A stretch of DNA of 64,000 bases from Mesorhizobium sp. WSM3859 (GTDB taxonomy: Bacteria; Pseudomonadota; Alphaproteobacteria; Rhizobiales; Rhizobiaceae), in NCBI RefSeq assembly GCF_002295065.1, contig NZ_NSGG01000001.1, positions 582,553 through 646,552 of the forward strand, given 5' to 3'. Shown piece after piece: positions 20,727 to 30,743 of the stretch. Position 1 is the first letter of the stretch. Each line of letters begins with the position of its first letter. A program made the translations under genes and the position numbers. The notes under the pieces are model-generated. The model made no database searches. It was not told where the DNA came from and saw only the letters and a list, made by a program, of their open reading frames with translations.

Positions 20727-21842
20727 ATGTCCGAAACAGCGGAGTCCCGCGCCGCGGCGCTTGCCCATTTGCGCAGCCGCGATTTCGCCAAGGGCGACCC
20801 GATCCCTTTGCCGCTGACCATGGCATCGATCTTCCACACGGCGGGCGCTGAAGCCGGCTTCGATCAGTATGGCCGCTACGACAATCCGACCTGGCGCGCC
20901 GTCGAGCACGCGCTTGGCCACCTCGAAGACGCGCAATGCGTCGCTTTCCCGTCCGGAATGGGCGCGATCTCGTCGGTGTTTTTCGCGCTGCTGAAATCAG
21001 GCGACCGCGTGCTTCTGCCGTCAGACGGCTATCACGCCACGCGCGCCATGGCCGAGCGCTTCCTCAATCCCCTCGGTATTGCCTGCGACACCAGGCCGAC
21101 GCCGACCTTCCTCGACGGCGGCTTCGAAGGTTACCGGCTGGTTTTTGCAGAGACGCCGTCCAATCCCCGGCTGGACATCTGCGATATCGCGGCGGTGGCC
21201 GGAGCCGTCCACCGGCAGGATGGGCTGCTGGTCGTCGACAACACGACGATGACGCCCTTCGGCCAGCGACCGCTCGACCTCGGCGCCGACATCGTCGTCT
21301 CCGCCGACACCAAGGCTGTGAACGGTCATTCCGATGTGCTCTTCGGCCATGTCGCGAGCCGCGATGCCGACCTCATCGCCAAGGTGACCGACTGGCGCAG
21401 CCTGGTCGGCGGCATCCCCGGTCCCTTCGAGGCCTGGCTTGTGCATCGCGGGTTGGAAACGCTGGAAGTGCGTTTCGACCGGATGTGTTCCACAGCCGAA
21501 ACGATCGCCCGGCGGCTGAAGGATCACCGCGCGGTCAGCGGCCTGCGCTATCCCGGCCTCGAGGGCGATGCCTCGCACAATCTGGCCCGTGCCCAGATGG
21601 ATCGCTTCGGCTTCCTCATCTCGTTCGAACTGACCTCGGAACAGAAGGCCGAGGCGTTCATCGACAATTGCGCGCTGATTGAATCGGCGACCTCTTTCGG
21701 CGGCGTGCACACGTCGGCTGAACGGCGCTCGAAGCGCGGCGACGCCGTGCCGCCGGGTTTCGTGCGCCTGTCGATCGGTTGCGAGCCGGTCGAGGAACTC
21801 TGGCAGGCGATTGAGGCGTCGTTGGACAAAGCCGGCAGCTGA
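20727..21842 (+). CDS. Cys/Met-metabolism PLP enzyme (cystathionine gamma-synthase/lyase family)
   Basis: Cytosolic PLP-dependent enzyme of the trans-sulfuration family, acting on cystathionine or homocysteine-type substrates. The 371-residue product shows YDNPTWRAVEHALGHLE, the PLP-phosphate loop CVAFPSGMGAI, VVDNTTMTP with the ring-binding Asp171, and the catalytic Lys196 in SADTKAVNGHSD. A purine-rich GGAGGG lies before the ATG. The family does not separate beta-lyase, gamma-lyase and gamma-synthase by these motifs, so the exact reaction stays open. It is divergent from mraZ across 398 bp. Confidence 0.82.
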   Translation: MSETAESRAAALAHLRSRDFAKGDPIPLPLTMASIFHTAGAEAGFDQYGRYDNPTWRAVEHALGHLEDAQCVAFPSGMGAISSVFFALLKSGDRVLLPSDGYHATRAMAERFLNPLGIACDTRPTPTFLDGGFEGYRLVFAETPSNPRLDICDIAAVAGAVHRQDGLLVVDNTTMTPFGQRPLDLGADIVVSADTKAVNGHSDVLFGHVASRDADLIAKVTDWRSLVGGIPGPFEAWLVHRGLETLEVRFDRMCSTAETIARRLKDHRAVSGLRYPGLEGDASHNLARAQMDRFGFLISFELTSEQKAEAFIDNCALIESATSFGGVHTSAERRSKRGDAVPPGFVRLSIGCEPVEELWQAIEASLDKAGS

Positions 21843-21846
21843 GTGG

Positions 21847-22140
21847 CTAGGGTCCCAGATCCTCTGTCTCGATCCTGCGCCGGCCGTGCAGCACGCGCAG
21901 AATTTCGATCGCATCGTCGCCAATTCGATAAAACGTAAGGTATTCCCCGACAACAACGTGGCGAATGCCCGGCAGGATGTCGTCGCGCGGTGCGCCTGAT
22001 CGGGGATGGAGAGTTAGCAAGTCCCATCGCCGCTGGAGAGTTTCCACAAAACGGATTGCGGCATTAGGATTGTGGGCGGCGATATAGTCGCCGATAGCTT
22101 CGAGGTCGACCAGTGCCTGTGGAAGCAGGCGGTACTTCAC
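21847..22140 (-). CDS. ParE/RelE-family toxin
   Basis: Small basic toxin of a type II toxin-antitoxin pair; ParE proteins inhibit gyrase. The 97-residue product matches the family: YRLLPQALVDLEAIGDYIAAHNPNAA, a central FVETLQRRWDLLTLHPRSG, and the C-terminal strands IRHVVVGEYLTFYRIGDDAIEILRVLHGRR. It starts at GTG 22140, which overlaps the antitoxin stop codon, so the pair is translationally coupled. Confidence 0.9.
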   Translation of the reverse strand: MKYRLLPQALVDLEAIGDYIAAHNPNAAIRFVETLQRRWDLLTLHPRSGAPRDDILPGIRHVVVGEYLTFYRIGDDAIEILRVLHGRRRIETEDLGP

Positions 22141-22421
22141 TCGTCAGCGCCTTTGGCTTCCGCCATCTTCGCATATCTGGCGCGCAATCGCTCCATTAAG
22201 GGGGGGCCGTCCAGCGCCGGTCCGCTATCGATCCCCTCCTGCACCAGTTCCCGCAATTCCTCGATAGTATATCCGAGCAGATCGCGGCGCTCCTTCCACT
22301 GCCTGAGTGCATCGCGGATGACTTCACTGGCTGATGCGTATTCGCCGGCGGCGACGACATCGTCGACAGCCTGCGCCAGTTCCGGCGAAAGCGTGATGCT
22401 GCGTTTGTCGACCTGGCCCAT
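22137..22421 (-). CDS. ParD/CopG-type antitoxin
   Basis: Ribbon-helix-helix antitoxin partner of the ParE-like toxin; it should bind the toxin and repress the operon. The 94-residue product begins MGQVDKRSITLSPELAQAVD, a typical RHH strand and helix, continues YASASEVIRDALRQWKERR, and ends in a toxin-binding acidic/basic tail. I take the ATG at 22421; the much longer open frame runs into rnpB. An extended C-terminal region (PALDGPPLMERLRARY) is longer than in minimal ParD. Confidence 0.88.
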   Translation of the reverse strand: MGQVDKRSITLSPELAQAVDDVVAAGEYASASEVIRDALRQWKERRDLLGYTIEELRELVQEGIDSGPALDGPPLMERLRARYAKMAEAKGADE

Positions 22422-22584
22422 GACGTGCTCCTGTCCTTCTTGGAAGGTACGATTTAATCGCACCAGCTTCAAGGACGCGTTTTGACCGCGTCGAGGAGGC
22501 TGTTTTGCAGAAATGCTTGAATCGGAGGTCTCGCCCGTCGGCGTAACCTCCTGATCCCGTTTAGCTATCACGACGAGAAAAATG

Positions 22585-22978
22585 CCAGCTGGCCTGTAAG
22601 CCGGGTTCTGTATGGCCCTCGCCTTGCGGCGAGAACGTGGCGGCCATTCATCTTGGGCGCACGTTGCCACGCGCCTCACGCAACCTACCCGGACGGTGGG
22701 CCGGAAACAGCCCTCGAAGGTTTCCCCTCGCACCGCCCCTATTCGGTTTTGCTCCCGGTGGGGTTTGCCCTGCCGCTCCTGTTGCCAGTCGCGCGGTGGG
22801 CTCTTACCCCACCCTTTCACCCTTGCCACGGCAATGCCGCGGCGGTTTGCTTTCTGTGGCACTTTCCCTGGGGTCGCCCCCGCCGGCCGTTAGCCGGCAC
22901 CGTGTCTCCATGGAGCCCGGACTTTCCTCACCCGCAACCTTTCGGTTCCCGCGGGTGCGGCCGCCCGGCCAGCTGGCA
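22585..22978 (-). ncRNA. rnpB: RNase P RNA, bacterial class A
   Basis: Catalytic RNA that matures tRNA 5' ends. The two ends pair as P1 (GCCAGCTGGCC at the 5' side, GGCCAGCTGGC at the 3' side). On the minus strand the universal core GAGGAAAGTCCGGGCTCC is at about 22934-22917, an ACAGAAAGCAAACCGCC element near 22858, and the 3' core CCGGCTTACAGGCC at about 22606-22593. Open frames across this stretch are not genes. Exact ends are estimated to within a few bases. Confidence 0.96.
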
Positions 22979-22984
22979 AGCGCG

Positions 22985-23013
22985 TATAAAGGGATTCCCG
23001 CCTGAAAACGCAA
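22985..23013 (-). promoter_or_regulatory. rnpB promoter
   Basis: On the minus strand TTGCGT (23013-23008) and TTTATA (22990-22985) are separated by 17 bases, and the -10 ends about 7 bases before the inferred RNA 5' end. This is the spacing expected for a strong housekeeping sigma promoter. Confidence 0.65.
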
Positions 23014-23103
23014 ACAAAAAAGCGCCTCGTCCCAAATACGGCGGTTTGGGGCAACGACCCGCATAAAGCGCACGCGTTGCCCAAATCCACTTCGACGATG
23101 CGC

Positions 23104-23799
23104 TCAGGCCGGCGAGCCCAGCGCCACCATCTGCACCTTCACCTTGCTGCAATAGGCGGCGGAGACAGGGTTCATCCGCGTCGCGCCATGACCCGCATTG
23201 TATTTCAGGATCGTGCCGCAGGTGGTGCCGCCGCCAAGATCCCGCGCCATGGCAAGGTACTTCATGCCGTATTTGATGTTGGTGTCGGGATCGAACAATC
23301 CCTTGGCCGAACCGGTATAACCCATCATCCGCGCCGTCGCCGGCTTGATCTGCATCAGGCCGATCTCGCCGGCGCCGCCGACCATGTTCGGCCGATAGTT
23401 GCTTTCGATCTTGATGACGGCCTTGGCCAGGGACACCGGTACGCCATAGCTCGCGGCATAGCGGGCAATGATCGAGGAATACTGGCCGTCGCCGGCTGCA
23501 GAGGGCGTCGCCACCGCGATCTTGCTGGGGTGGATCGAAGCAGTCGTGGTGAGATCGATAGCCTTTCTGCCGGGCCTGGCGCGTTTGGCCGTCGATTTTG
23601 TCACCCGGGTTGCGGCGGCCTTCTGAACCCTTGCCGGAGCAGCCCGCGCGGTATTTGGTGTTTTGGCGCTCGCCTTTGGCGCTACGGCCGCGAAGCCGTT
23701 GTCTGACCTGGGGCTCAGCGGGGCACTGTTGGCCTGGTTGAACGCAAAACTTATCACTCCGGCAGCAACGGCTGCCGCTAAAACGGTCAATCTCTGCAT
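23104..23799 (-). CDS. Exported lytic transglycosylase with SLT domain
   Basis: Periplasmic enzyme cleaving peptidoglycan glycan strands. From the ATG at 23799 it has 231 residues: a signal peptide (about 1-26, ending NQANSA), a low-complexity Ala/Lys/Arg-rich stretch of about 80 residues, and a C-terminal SLT domain with catalytic Glu132 in KIESNYRP followed by GEIGLMQIKPATARMMGY and the late KYNAGHG motif. The domain and size resemble rhizobial single-SLT proteins. A longer in-frame start at 23946 would bury the signal peptide. Confidence 0.9.
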   Translation of the reverse strand: MQRLTVLAAAVAAGVISFAFNQANSAPLSPRSDNGFAAVAPKASAKTPNTARAAPARVQKAAATRVTKSTAKRARPGRKAIDLTTTASIHPSKIAVATPSAAGDGQYSSIIARYAASYGVPVSLAKAVIKIESNYRPNMVGGAGEIGLMQIKPATARMMGYTGSAKGLFDPDTNIKYGMKYLAMARDLGGGTTCGTILKYNAGHGATRMNPVSAAYCSKVKVQMVALGSPA

Positions 23800-23984
23800 G
23801 TAGTCCTGTTCTGTTAGAACCGCGCGAAGATCTTCACGCGGCTGCGCCAATTCAACATCGGATCGTCCGGGGGGATAGACGCCCGACAACTTGCGGGAGA
23901 GGCATTTGGCGGCGGAATTGGCGGCAAAGAAGGCGACGCAATTCACTTTGAATGACAGATTGTAATCTAAGGATCCCGGCGCGA

Positions 23985-24752
23985 CTATTTGACGGGAGTT
24001 ACCTTTACGGAAGCCAGGAGCCTCTGCAGCGTGCGGATCGTCGAATTGTCCGCCACGCCGTCTACCAGCCGTCGGCGGAAATGCCGCTGGAACGCGGCCA
24101 CCCCGATTTCTGTCTGCCGGTCATAGACACCCGATATCTCGACGCCATAGCCATAGAGCGCCAGCATCGATTGCAACGCCTCGACCTCGGAGCCGGCATC
24201 GCCGGCCTTCAGCGCAGCGCCCGCCTTTATCGGCGCCGCCGGCACAAGGTGACCGACACCGGCCGCGAACAGCGCCTTCCAAGGGAATTTCTCGCCCGGA
24301 TCGACCTTGCGGCCTGGCGCCACGTCCGAATGTGCGAGCACCCTTGCCGCGGGAATGGAATGGCGCCCCGCGATACCCGCGCACAACTCGATCACGGCGC
24401 CGATCTGCCGCCGCGGGAAGGCCTTGTAGCCCAGCGTGTGCCCGGGATTGACGATCTCGATGCCGACCGAGCAGGAGTTGATGTCGGTTCGCCCGAGCCA
24501 GGAACTCTTGCCGGCATGCCAGGCGCGATCGCTCTCGCGCACCATTTGCACGATACGGCCGTCCTCGTGAACGAGGTAGTGCGAGGACACCTCGCTCGCC
24601 GGATCGCATAGCCACGCCTCGGCGCCGGCGCCGCTTGCCATGCCGGTATAGTGCAGCACGATCATGTCGGGCCGGAGCGTCTCGCGGCGTGGGCCGAAAT
24701 TCGGCGAGACCCGGACCTCCGCACTTGGCTGGTCGGGCAGAAAACCGCTCAT
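23985..24752 (-). CDS. AmpD-type N-acetylmuramoyl-L-alanine amidase with peptidoglycan-binding domain
   Basis: Zinc amidase that removes stem peptides from (anhydro)MurNAc during wall recycling. The 255-residue product has an Amidase_2 domain with zinc-ligand candidates His34 (VLHYTGM) and His141 (AHSDVAPGRKVDPG, Asp151), plus SCSVGIEIVNPG, then a PG_binding_1 domain at about 180-250. No signal peptide is visible, which fits cytoplasmic recycling. The start overlaps the upstream djlA-like stop by 4 bases. Confidence 0.92.
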   Translation of the reverse strand: MSGFLPDQPSAEVRVSPNFGPRRETLRPDMIVLHYTGMASGAGAEAWLCDPASEVSSHYLVHEDGRIVQMVRESDRAWHAGKSSWLGRTDINSCSVGIEIVNPGHTLGYKAFPRRQIGAVIELCAGIAGRHSIPAARVLAHSDVAPGRKVDPGEKFPWKALFAAGVGHLVPAAPIKAGAALKAGDAGSEVEALQSMLALYGYGVEISGVYDRQTEIGVAAFQRHFRRRLVDGVADNSTIRTLQRLLASVKVTPVK

Positions 24753-25468
24753 GCGTGCCTGAGGCCCCGCTCGATCATCTCATAGGCGGCATTGATCGCG
24801 GCGACCCTGCTCGTGGCGATCTTGATGAATTCCTGCGGCAGGCCGCGCGCGATCAACCTGTCCGGGTGATTGTCGGAGATCAGCTTGCGATAGCGTTTCC
24901 TGATCTCCTCGAATGGCTTGCCGCGTTCGATGCCCAGAACGACGTAGGGATCGGCGGCGCCGAGATTGACATGCCGCGACAAGATCGCCTCGTAATGCGC
25001 CTCGTCGATGCGAAAAATCTCGGCGATCCGATGCAGGAACTGGCCTTCCCGCTCATGGATGAGCCCGTCCGCCTTGGCGATATGGAACAACCCGTCGAGT
25101 ATGTCTTCCAGCATCATACAGTTGGCATGGCCGGACCCGCAGAGCTGCGCCATGCGCTGGGCATAGGTCTCGAAGCCGGCAACGTCCTGCTTGGCGATGT
25201 TGTAAAGCCGCGCCACGTTGCGCGTCTCGCTCGGCGGCACCTCGAAGATTTCCTGGAAGGCGCGCACCTCGTCCTGGGTGACGATGCCGTCGGCCTTGGC
25301 CATCTTGGCCGACAGCGCGATCATCGCCACCGAGAAGGCCACGCGCCGGCGCAGGTCCGGATCGCCGGAAAACACAGTGCGCACGGCTTCCACGACATCC
25401 GCGACGCCCGAGGACGCCGACGACGAAACACGAGCGATGAAGTCGCCGAGGCGGTCCCAAATCGACAT
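24749..25468 (-). CDS. TerB-DnaJ co-chaperone (DjlA-like)
   Basis: J-domain protein expected to stimulate a DnaK-type Hsp70. The 239-residue product has a TerB-like helical domain (about 50-160, with AKADGIVTQDEV and AKADGLIHEREG acidic motifs) and a C-terminal J domain from residue 173 with the HPD triad at 201-203. Unlike E. coli DjlA, no N-terminal transmembrane helix is evident. I chose the ATG at 25468. Its overlap with the amidase gene suggests joint expression. Confidence 0.9.
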   Translation of the reverse strand: MSIWDRLGDFIARVSSSASSGVADVVEAVRTVFSGDPDLRRRVAFSVAMIALSAKMAKADGIVTQDEVRAFQEIFEVPPSETRNVARLYNIAKQDVAGFETYAQRMAQLCGSGHANCMMLEDILDGLFHIAKADGLIHEREGQFLHRIAEIFRIDEAHYEAILSRHVNLGAADPYVVLGIERGKPFEEIRKRYRKLISDNHPDRLIARGLPQEFIKIATSRVAAINAAYEMIERGLRHA

Positions 25469-25551
25469 GCCGGCTTCATAAAGCGAACCGGGCGGTTCTA
25501 TCAAGCCTGGACATTGCCGCAGGTGATCGGCGACTTTGGGATCGATGGGAC

Positions 25552-25578
25552 AAAAGAAAGGCCGGCAATGCCGGCCTT
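25552..25578 (-). terminator. Intrinsic terminator
   Basis: A 9-bp stem AAGGCCGGC/GCCGGCCTT (25558-25566 with 25570-25578) is followed on the minus strand by TTTCTTTT. It lies 23 bases beyond the stop of the small lipoprotein gene and would insulate it from djlA. Confidence 0.75.
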
Positions 25579-25600
25579 CCTCGAATCTATCGGTCGGCTC

Positions 25601-25807
25601 TTACTGCGCAGGCGCGGCAGGAGCCGGATTTGTTGCCGGAGCCGGTTCAGCAGGCTTCGAAGCGTCGGGCGAAGCAGGCTTCATCGGCTGCTCGTTGGCC
25701 GGCGGATTCGTACTCTGGGTGGTAGTGTTGTCGGTGCCATTGTCGCTACAAGCCGCGACCCCCAGCAGGGCGAGCGCCGAAACAGACGCCAGAATGAGCT
25801 TCTTCAT
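25601..25807 (-). CDS. Small Pro/Ala-rich lipoprotein
   Basis: A 68-residue product with an N-terminal signal and lipobox LLGVAAC (Cys at residue 20), followed by a disordered Thr/Asn, then Pro/Ala/Lys-rich tail of repeated PA units. It is predicted to be a membrane-anchored lipoprotein with a flexible tail; the function is unknown. It has a good AGGAGA-type ribosome site and its own terminator, so it seems to be a single-gene unit. Confidence 0.75.
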   Translation of the reverse strand: MKKLILASVSALALLGVAACSDNGTDNTTTQSTNPPANEQPMKPASPDASKPAEPAPATNPAPAAPAQ

Positions 25808-25983
25808 GGTATCTCTCCTTCAACAGACGCTCACGTTTCGGTGAGCAGTCGCATAGGAAATGCACCAGCGGGCTCGCCGGTTTCGTAACGTTGCATTTCG
25901 ATGTGTAACATCAACTTGCAATTGCTGGCGCCGAAATCCCGAACTAACAGAACATACGCTCGAAGACATGATGGGTAGAGAGA

Positions 25984-28900
25984 ATGCCGGCAGTCGCGGA
26001 AACGCAGAAATGGGATTTTTGGATCGACCGCGGCGGCACTTTCACCGATATCATCGGCCGTGATCCGCAAGGCCGGCTGCACCCACGAAAACTTCTGTCC
26101 GAGAATCCCGAGGCTTATGCGGACGCCGCCATCCAGGGCATCCGCGACCTGTTGGGTTTGAAAGCCGGCGCTGCCATTTGGGCCGACGCGATCGGCGACG
26201 TCAAAATGGGCACGACCGTTGCCACCAATGCGCTGCTCGAGCGCAAGGGCGACCGCGTGCTGCTGCTGATCAGCAAGGGTTTTCGCGACGCATTGCGCAT
26301 CGCCTATCAGGCGAGGCCGGACATCTTCGCCAAGGAGATCATCCTGCCTGAGCAACTCTATGAGCGGGTGATCGAGGTCGATGAACGCGTGCGCGCCGAC
26401 GGCAGCGTCGAACGTCTGCTCGACATCGCCGCCTGCCGCCCGGCGATCGAACAGGCGAAGGCCGACGGAATCGAAGCGGTCGCCATCGTCTTCATGCATG
26501 CCTGGAAATACCCTGATCACGAAAAAGCCGTGGCAAAAGTCTGCCGCAAGATCGGCTTCAGCCAGATATCAGTCTCTCACGAGGTCTCGCCGCTCATCAA
26601 GCTGGTCGGCCGCGGCGACACCACCGTGGTTGATGCCTACCTGTCGCCGATCCTGTCGCGCTATGTGCAGCGTGTGGCGGGAGAACTGGGCGCCGGGCCG
26701 CGGCTGATGTTCATGATGTCGTCGGGCGGCCTGACCGCCGCCGACATGTTCCAGGGCAAGGACGCGCTGCTTTCCGGGCCGGCTGGCGGCGTCGTCGGCA
26801 TGGTCGAGACGGCGAAGCTCGCCGGCTTCGACAAAGTCATCGGCTTCGATATGGGAGGCACCTCGACCGACGTCGCCCATTATGACGGCGAATATGAGCG
26901 CGCCTTCGACACCGAAGTCGCCGGCGTGCGCATCCGCGCGCCGATGATGCGCATCCACACGGTCGCCGCTGGCGGAGGCTCGATCTTGCATTATGAAGCA
27001 GGCCGCTTCCGCGTCGGCCCGGATTCCGCCGGCGCCAATCCCGGCCCGGCCGCCTATCGGCGCGGCGGGCCGCTTGCCGTCACCGACGCCAATGTCATGC
27101 TGGGCAAATTGCAGCCCGATTTCTTCCCGGCGATCTTCGGCGCCGGCCAGGACCAGCCGCTCGACGCCGGCACGGTTCGCGAGAAATTCGCGGCGCTTGC
27201 CGCCCAGATCGGCGACGGCCGCTCGCCCGAGGCAGTCGCCGAAGGCTTTGTCACCATCGCCGTCGAAAACATGGCCAACGCCATCAAGAAGATCTCGGTG
27301 CAGCGCGGCTACGATGTCACGGAATATCTGCTCAACTGTTTCGGCGGCGCCGGCGGCCAGCATGCCTGCTTGGTCGCCGACGCTCTCGGCATGGAAGCCG
27401 TTCTCATCCATCCCTTTTCCGGCCTGCTTTCGGCTTACGGCATCGGCCTCTCGTCGGTCTTCGCCTCGCGCCAGCAGGGCCTGCTGCAGCCGCTTGCCGA
27501 CGAATCCCGAGTGGCGATCGAGGCGCTCATCGCGGCCTTGCGCGCCGACGTCATCGCCGAACTCGGCGAGCAAGGCATTGCCGAGGACGTCGTTTCAACG
27601 AGGCCTGTCCTGCATATCCGCTATGACGGCACCGACACGGCACTGGCTGTGATTTTCGAACACGGCTCGATCCTCCGCGCCAGAAGCGACTTCGAGGCCG
27701 CGCACAAGGCGCAGTTCGGATTCGTCTATGAAGACAAGCCGATCGTCGTCGAGACCGTCGCCGTCGAAGGCATGGAAGCCGCTCGACGGGACAAGGCTGA
27801 AGCCTTCGCCTCTGCCGGACTGGCAGGAGTCGAGCCCAAGCCTTCGGAAAGCCGGCGCATCTATACCGAGGGCCGGTGGCACGAGGCCGGCGTCTACCGC
27901 CGTGAAAACCTGCGGCCATCCAACACGGTCGCCGGACCCGCGCTGATCATCGAGCCGAACCAGACTATCGTCGTCGAGCCCGGCTGGCACGCCGAAATCA
28001 CCAGTCTCGACCACGTCGTGATCCGCCGCACGGAAAGAAAGGCACGTGCCGCGGCACTCGGCACCGAGGCCGATCCGGTGATGCTGGAGGTCTTCAACAA
28101 CCTCTTCATGTCGATCGCCGAACAGATGGGCGTGACGCTGCAGAACACCGCCTATTCGGTCAACATCAAGGAGCGGCTCGATTTCTCCTGCGCCGTGTTC
28201 GACCGCCATGGCGCGCTGGTCGCCAATGCGCCGCACATGCCGGTGCATCTGGGCTCCATGGACCGTTCGGTCGAAACCATCATCCGTCTGAATTCCGGCG
28301 ATATCCATCCGGGCGACGTCTTCGCGCTCAACGCGCCGTACAATGGTGGCACGCATCTGCCCGACATCACAGTGGTGACGCCTGTCTTCGACGATGCGCT
28401 GAACGAGATCCTGTTCTGGGCGGCCTCGCGCGGCCATCACGCCGATGTCGGCGGCACCGCGCCCGGCTCGATGACGCCTCTTGCGACAACGGTCGATGAG
28501 GAAGGCGTGCTGTTCGACAATTTCCGCATTGTCGATCGCGGACGCTTCCGCGAGAAGGAGCTGGAGACGCTGCTTACCGACCATCCCTACCCCGCGCGCA
28601 ACCCAACTCAGAACATCGCCGACCTCAAGGCGCAGATCGCCGCCAACGAAAAGGGCGTGGCGGAGCTGCGCAAGATGGTCGCGCATTTCGGCCTCGATGT
28701 CGTCGAGGCCTATATGGGCCACGTCCAGGACAATGCCGCCGAGAGCGTGCGCCGCGTGATCGAGCGGCTTCCGGACAGCGCGGCGTATGAATACCCCACC
28801 GACACTGGCCAGGTGATCAGGGTGAAGATCACCGTCGACCGGCAAAAGCGCGAGGCGACCGTCGATTTCACCGGCACCTCGCCCGTCATGAAGAACAATT

Positions 28901-29616
28901 TCAACGCGCCGGAGCCGGTGGCCCGCGCCGCCGTGCTCTACGCGTTCCGCGTCATGGTCGAGGACATGATCCCGATGAATGCCGGGTGCCTCAGGCCGAT
29001 CAACATCGTCATCCCCGACGGCTCGATGCTGAAGCCCACCTACCCTGCCGCCGTCGTCGCCGGTAATGTCGAGACTTCGCAGCATGTCACCAATGCGCTG
29101 TTCGGCGCGATGGGCGCCATGGCCAATGCGCAAGGCACGATGAACAACCTCACCTTCGGCAACAGGAAATACCAATATTACGAGACCATCTGCTCCGGCT
29201 CGCCGGCCGGCCGGATGAATTCGGCCCGCGGCTTCGCCGGCACATCAGGCGTCCACACCCACATGACCAACTCGCGCCTCACCGACCCCGAGGTGCTGGA
29301 ACTGCGCTTCCCCGTCGTGCTGGAGGACTTCCACATTCGCGAGGGCTCCGGCGGCAATGGCAAGTGGAACGCCGGCGATGGCACCAGGCGCACCATCCGT
29401 TTTCTCGAGAAGATGGAATGCGCGATCCTGTCCTCACATCGAAGCCGGCCGCCCCAGGGGCTCGACGGCGGCGGTGATGGCGAGGCCGGCTCGACCAAGA
29501 TCAGGCGCAATGACGGCTCGTTCGACGTGCTGAAGGCGTGTGACCAGACCACGCTCGAAGCCGGCGAGGCGGTCATCGTCACCACGCCGACCCCCGGGGC
29601 GTTCGGCAAGGCGTGA
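25984..29616 (+). CDS. 5-oxoprolinase / hydantoinase, fused A and B subunits
   Basis: ATP-dependent amidohydrolase of the HyuA/HyuB-OplAH family, opening 5-oxoproline or hydantoin rings. At 1210 residues it matches fused 5-oxoprolinases. The N-terminal half (about 1-690) has the hydantoinase A signature [11 protein letters not shown] at 15-25, VGTT-like [15 protein letters not shown] and [16 protein letters not shown]. The HyuB half starts near residue 697 ([19 protein letters not shown]) and contains [16 protein letters not shown] and [10 protein letters not shown]. It stands alone on the plus strand. Substrate cannot be fixed from sequence; 5-oxoproline is most likely. Confidence 0.9.
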   Translation: MPAVAETQKWDFWIDRGGTFTDIIGRDPQGRLHPRKLLSENPEAYADAAIQGIRDLLGLKAGAAIWADAIGDVKMGTTVATNALLERKGDRVLLLISKGFRDALRIAYQARPDIFAKEIILPEQLYERVIEVDERVRADGSVERLLDIAACRPAIEQAKADGIEAVAIVFMHAWKYPDHEKAVAKVCRKIGFSQISVSHEVSPLIKLVGRGDTTVVDAYLSPILSRYVQRVAGELGAGPRLMFMMSSGGLTAADMFQGKDALLSGPAGGVVGMVETAKLAGFDKVIGFDMGGTSTDVAHYDGEYERAFDTEVAGVRIRAPMMRIHTVAAGGGSILHYEAGRFRVGPDSAGANPGPAAYRRGGPLAVTDANVMLGKLQPDFFPAIFGAGQDQPLDAGTVREKFAALAAQIGDGRSPEAVAEGFVTIAVENMANAIKKISVQRGYDVTEYLLNCFGGAGGQHACLVADALGMEAVLIHPFSGLLSAYGIGLSSVFASRQQGLLQPLADESRVAIEALIAALRADVIAELGEQGIAEDVVSTRPVLHIRYDGTDTALAVIFEHGSILRARSDFEAAHKAQFGFVYEDKPIVVETVAVEGMEAARRDKAEAFASAGLAGVEPKPSESRRIYTEGRWHEAGVYRRENLRPSNTVAGPALIIEPNQTIVVEPGWHAEITSLDHVVIRRTERKARAAALGTEADPVMLEVFNNLFMSIAEQMGVTLQNTAYSVNIKERLDFSCAVFDRHGALVANAPHMPVHLGSMDRSVETIIRLNSGDIHPGDVFALNAPYNGGTHLPDITVVTPVFDDALNEILFWAASRGHHADVGGTAPGSMTPLATTVDEEGVLFDNFRIVDRGRFREKELETLLTDHPYPARNPTQNIADLKAQIAANEKGVAELRKMVAHFGLDVVEAYMGHVQDNAAESVRRVIERLPDSAAYEYPTDTGQVIRVKITVDRQKREATVDFTGTSPVMKNNFNAPEPVARAAVLYAFRVMVEDMIPMNAGCLRPINIVIPDGSMLKPTYPAAVVAGNVETSQHVTNALFGAMGAMANAQGTMNNLTFGNRKYQYYETICSGSPAGRMNSARGFAGTSGVHTHMTNSRLTDPEVLELRFPVVLEDFHIREGSGGNGKWNAGDGTRRTIRFLEKMECAILSSHRSRPPQGLDGGGDGEAGSTKIRRNDGSFDVLKACDQTTLEAGEAVIVTTPTPGAFGKA

Positions 29617-29642
29617 GCGACGCGCCGACCCGGCGCAATCTG

Positions 29643-30743
29643 TCAGCCGTCGTGCGCGTTGGCGGCTTTGCAGGCCGCGGCGGCGGATGCGTTTGCGAAC
29701 GACCCAGGCTTCTCGACACCAAGCAAATGGCCGCCTGGAAATGCGGTGACGGTGGCATTGGCCCAGCCCGCCGCTGATGGCATTCGCCGCTTTATCCAGG
29801 CAATCATGGGCTTCTCTATGCGCTCATGAACACGCCAAGACGCCACCAGCGAGACAAGGATGGCGACCACGATGATCACATTCGGCTCAACTGGATAGAA
29901 AACCCACATGATCACGAGCGCGGATATCAAAATCGGATGAACAAGGTAGAGCGAATACGAAGCCTCGCCGAGATAGGTCCACACGCTCTGTTGAGCCCTC
30001 AAGTGCATGGTGCCGTATACGATAAGGACGGCGGGGATCCCGAGAACGGCTAAGCGTTGGAGGTTTTCTTCGCCGGTCAGAAAGAGCCCGGTATGGCCGT
30101 TTGGAATAACCTCCAACCAAGCCATGAAGAAAAGGGCGGCAATGCCCAACGGCAGCATGGCAAAGCCCCACGGCACCTTGCCGACCTTGGCGATCGCCAC
30201 GCCAGCCATGAATTCGAGAATGATCGGATTGCCAAGAAATTGAAAAACGGGGCCGGCCCAACGAAGCAGAAATGCGCCGACGAAAGTGGACGCAAGGGCA
30301 TATAGCCATCGCCGGTCGCACAGGACGAGCGCAACCGCGGCATAAAACAGCATCTCGAAGCATAGTGTCCACGCGACGCCGAGCGCAGGTGCCGCCATCT
30401 GGTCCGTGGCCGGCCACAGGAACACCGTGGCAAGGATATTGCGCCACCCCAATCCAGGACCAATGGCCATCATCGGCAGCGCCGGAATGCTGCACAACAG
30501 GTAGATTGGGACAACCCTGAGCACGCGCGCCTGGATGAACTCGGCGGCTGTTCTGCCAGGGGCCACCGTCGCCATGATGACACCGGAAATGACGAAGAAG
30601 ATGTCAACGCCGGCCGAGCCCACAAGTGCGTACTGGTAGGGAACTGCTCCGACGCCGGAAATCCGCATCGCGGATTGCACCGCATGCAGAACGAGGACCA
30701 TCGACGCGGCTGCAAACCGCAGCGTTTGAAGTGGCCAGATCAT
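29643..30743 (-). CDS. Acyltransferase 3 family membrane protein
   Basis: Polytopic O-acyltransferase related to ExoZ/OafA, which acylate surface sugars. The 366-residue product begins LQTLRFAAASMVLVLHA, the family's first helix with the catalytic-type His, then GVDIFFVISGVIM, and has about ten hydrophobic segments ending in YLGEASYSLYLVHPIL. It converges on the oxoprolinase gene with 26 bp between stops. Codon use and flanks look less GC-rich than neighbours, which may point to acquisition. Confidence 0.85.
   Translation of the reverse strand: MIWPLQTLRFAAASMVLVLHAVQSAMRISGVGAVPYQYALVGSAGVDIFFVISGVIMATVAPGRTAAEFIQARVLRVVPIYLLCSIPALPMMAIGPGLGWRNILATVFLWPATDQMAAPALGVAWTLCFEMLFYAAVALVLCDRRWLYALASTFVGAFLLRWAGPVFQFLGNPIILEFMAGVAIAKVGKVPWGFAMLPLGIAALFFMAWLEVIPNGHTGLFLTGEENLQRLAVLGIPAVLIVYGTMHLRAQQSVWTYLGEASYSLYLVHPILISALVIMWVFYPVEPNVIIVVAILVSLVASWRVHERIEKPMIAWIKRRMPSAAGWANATVTAFPGGHLLGVEKPGSFANASAAAACKAANAHDG

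Noticed and set aside
22612..23066. Several open frames of about 90-137 codons over the RNase P RNA
   Set aside because: The stretch folds as rnpB with conserved core elements, so it is not protein coding.
27595..29175. 526-codon minus-strand open frame inside the oxoprolinase gene
   Set aside because: Complement of a well-supported 1210-residue protein; composition rich in Arg, His and Asp with no recognisable motif.
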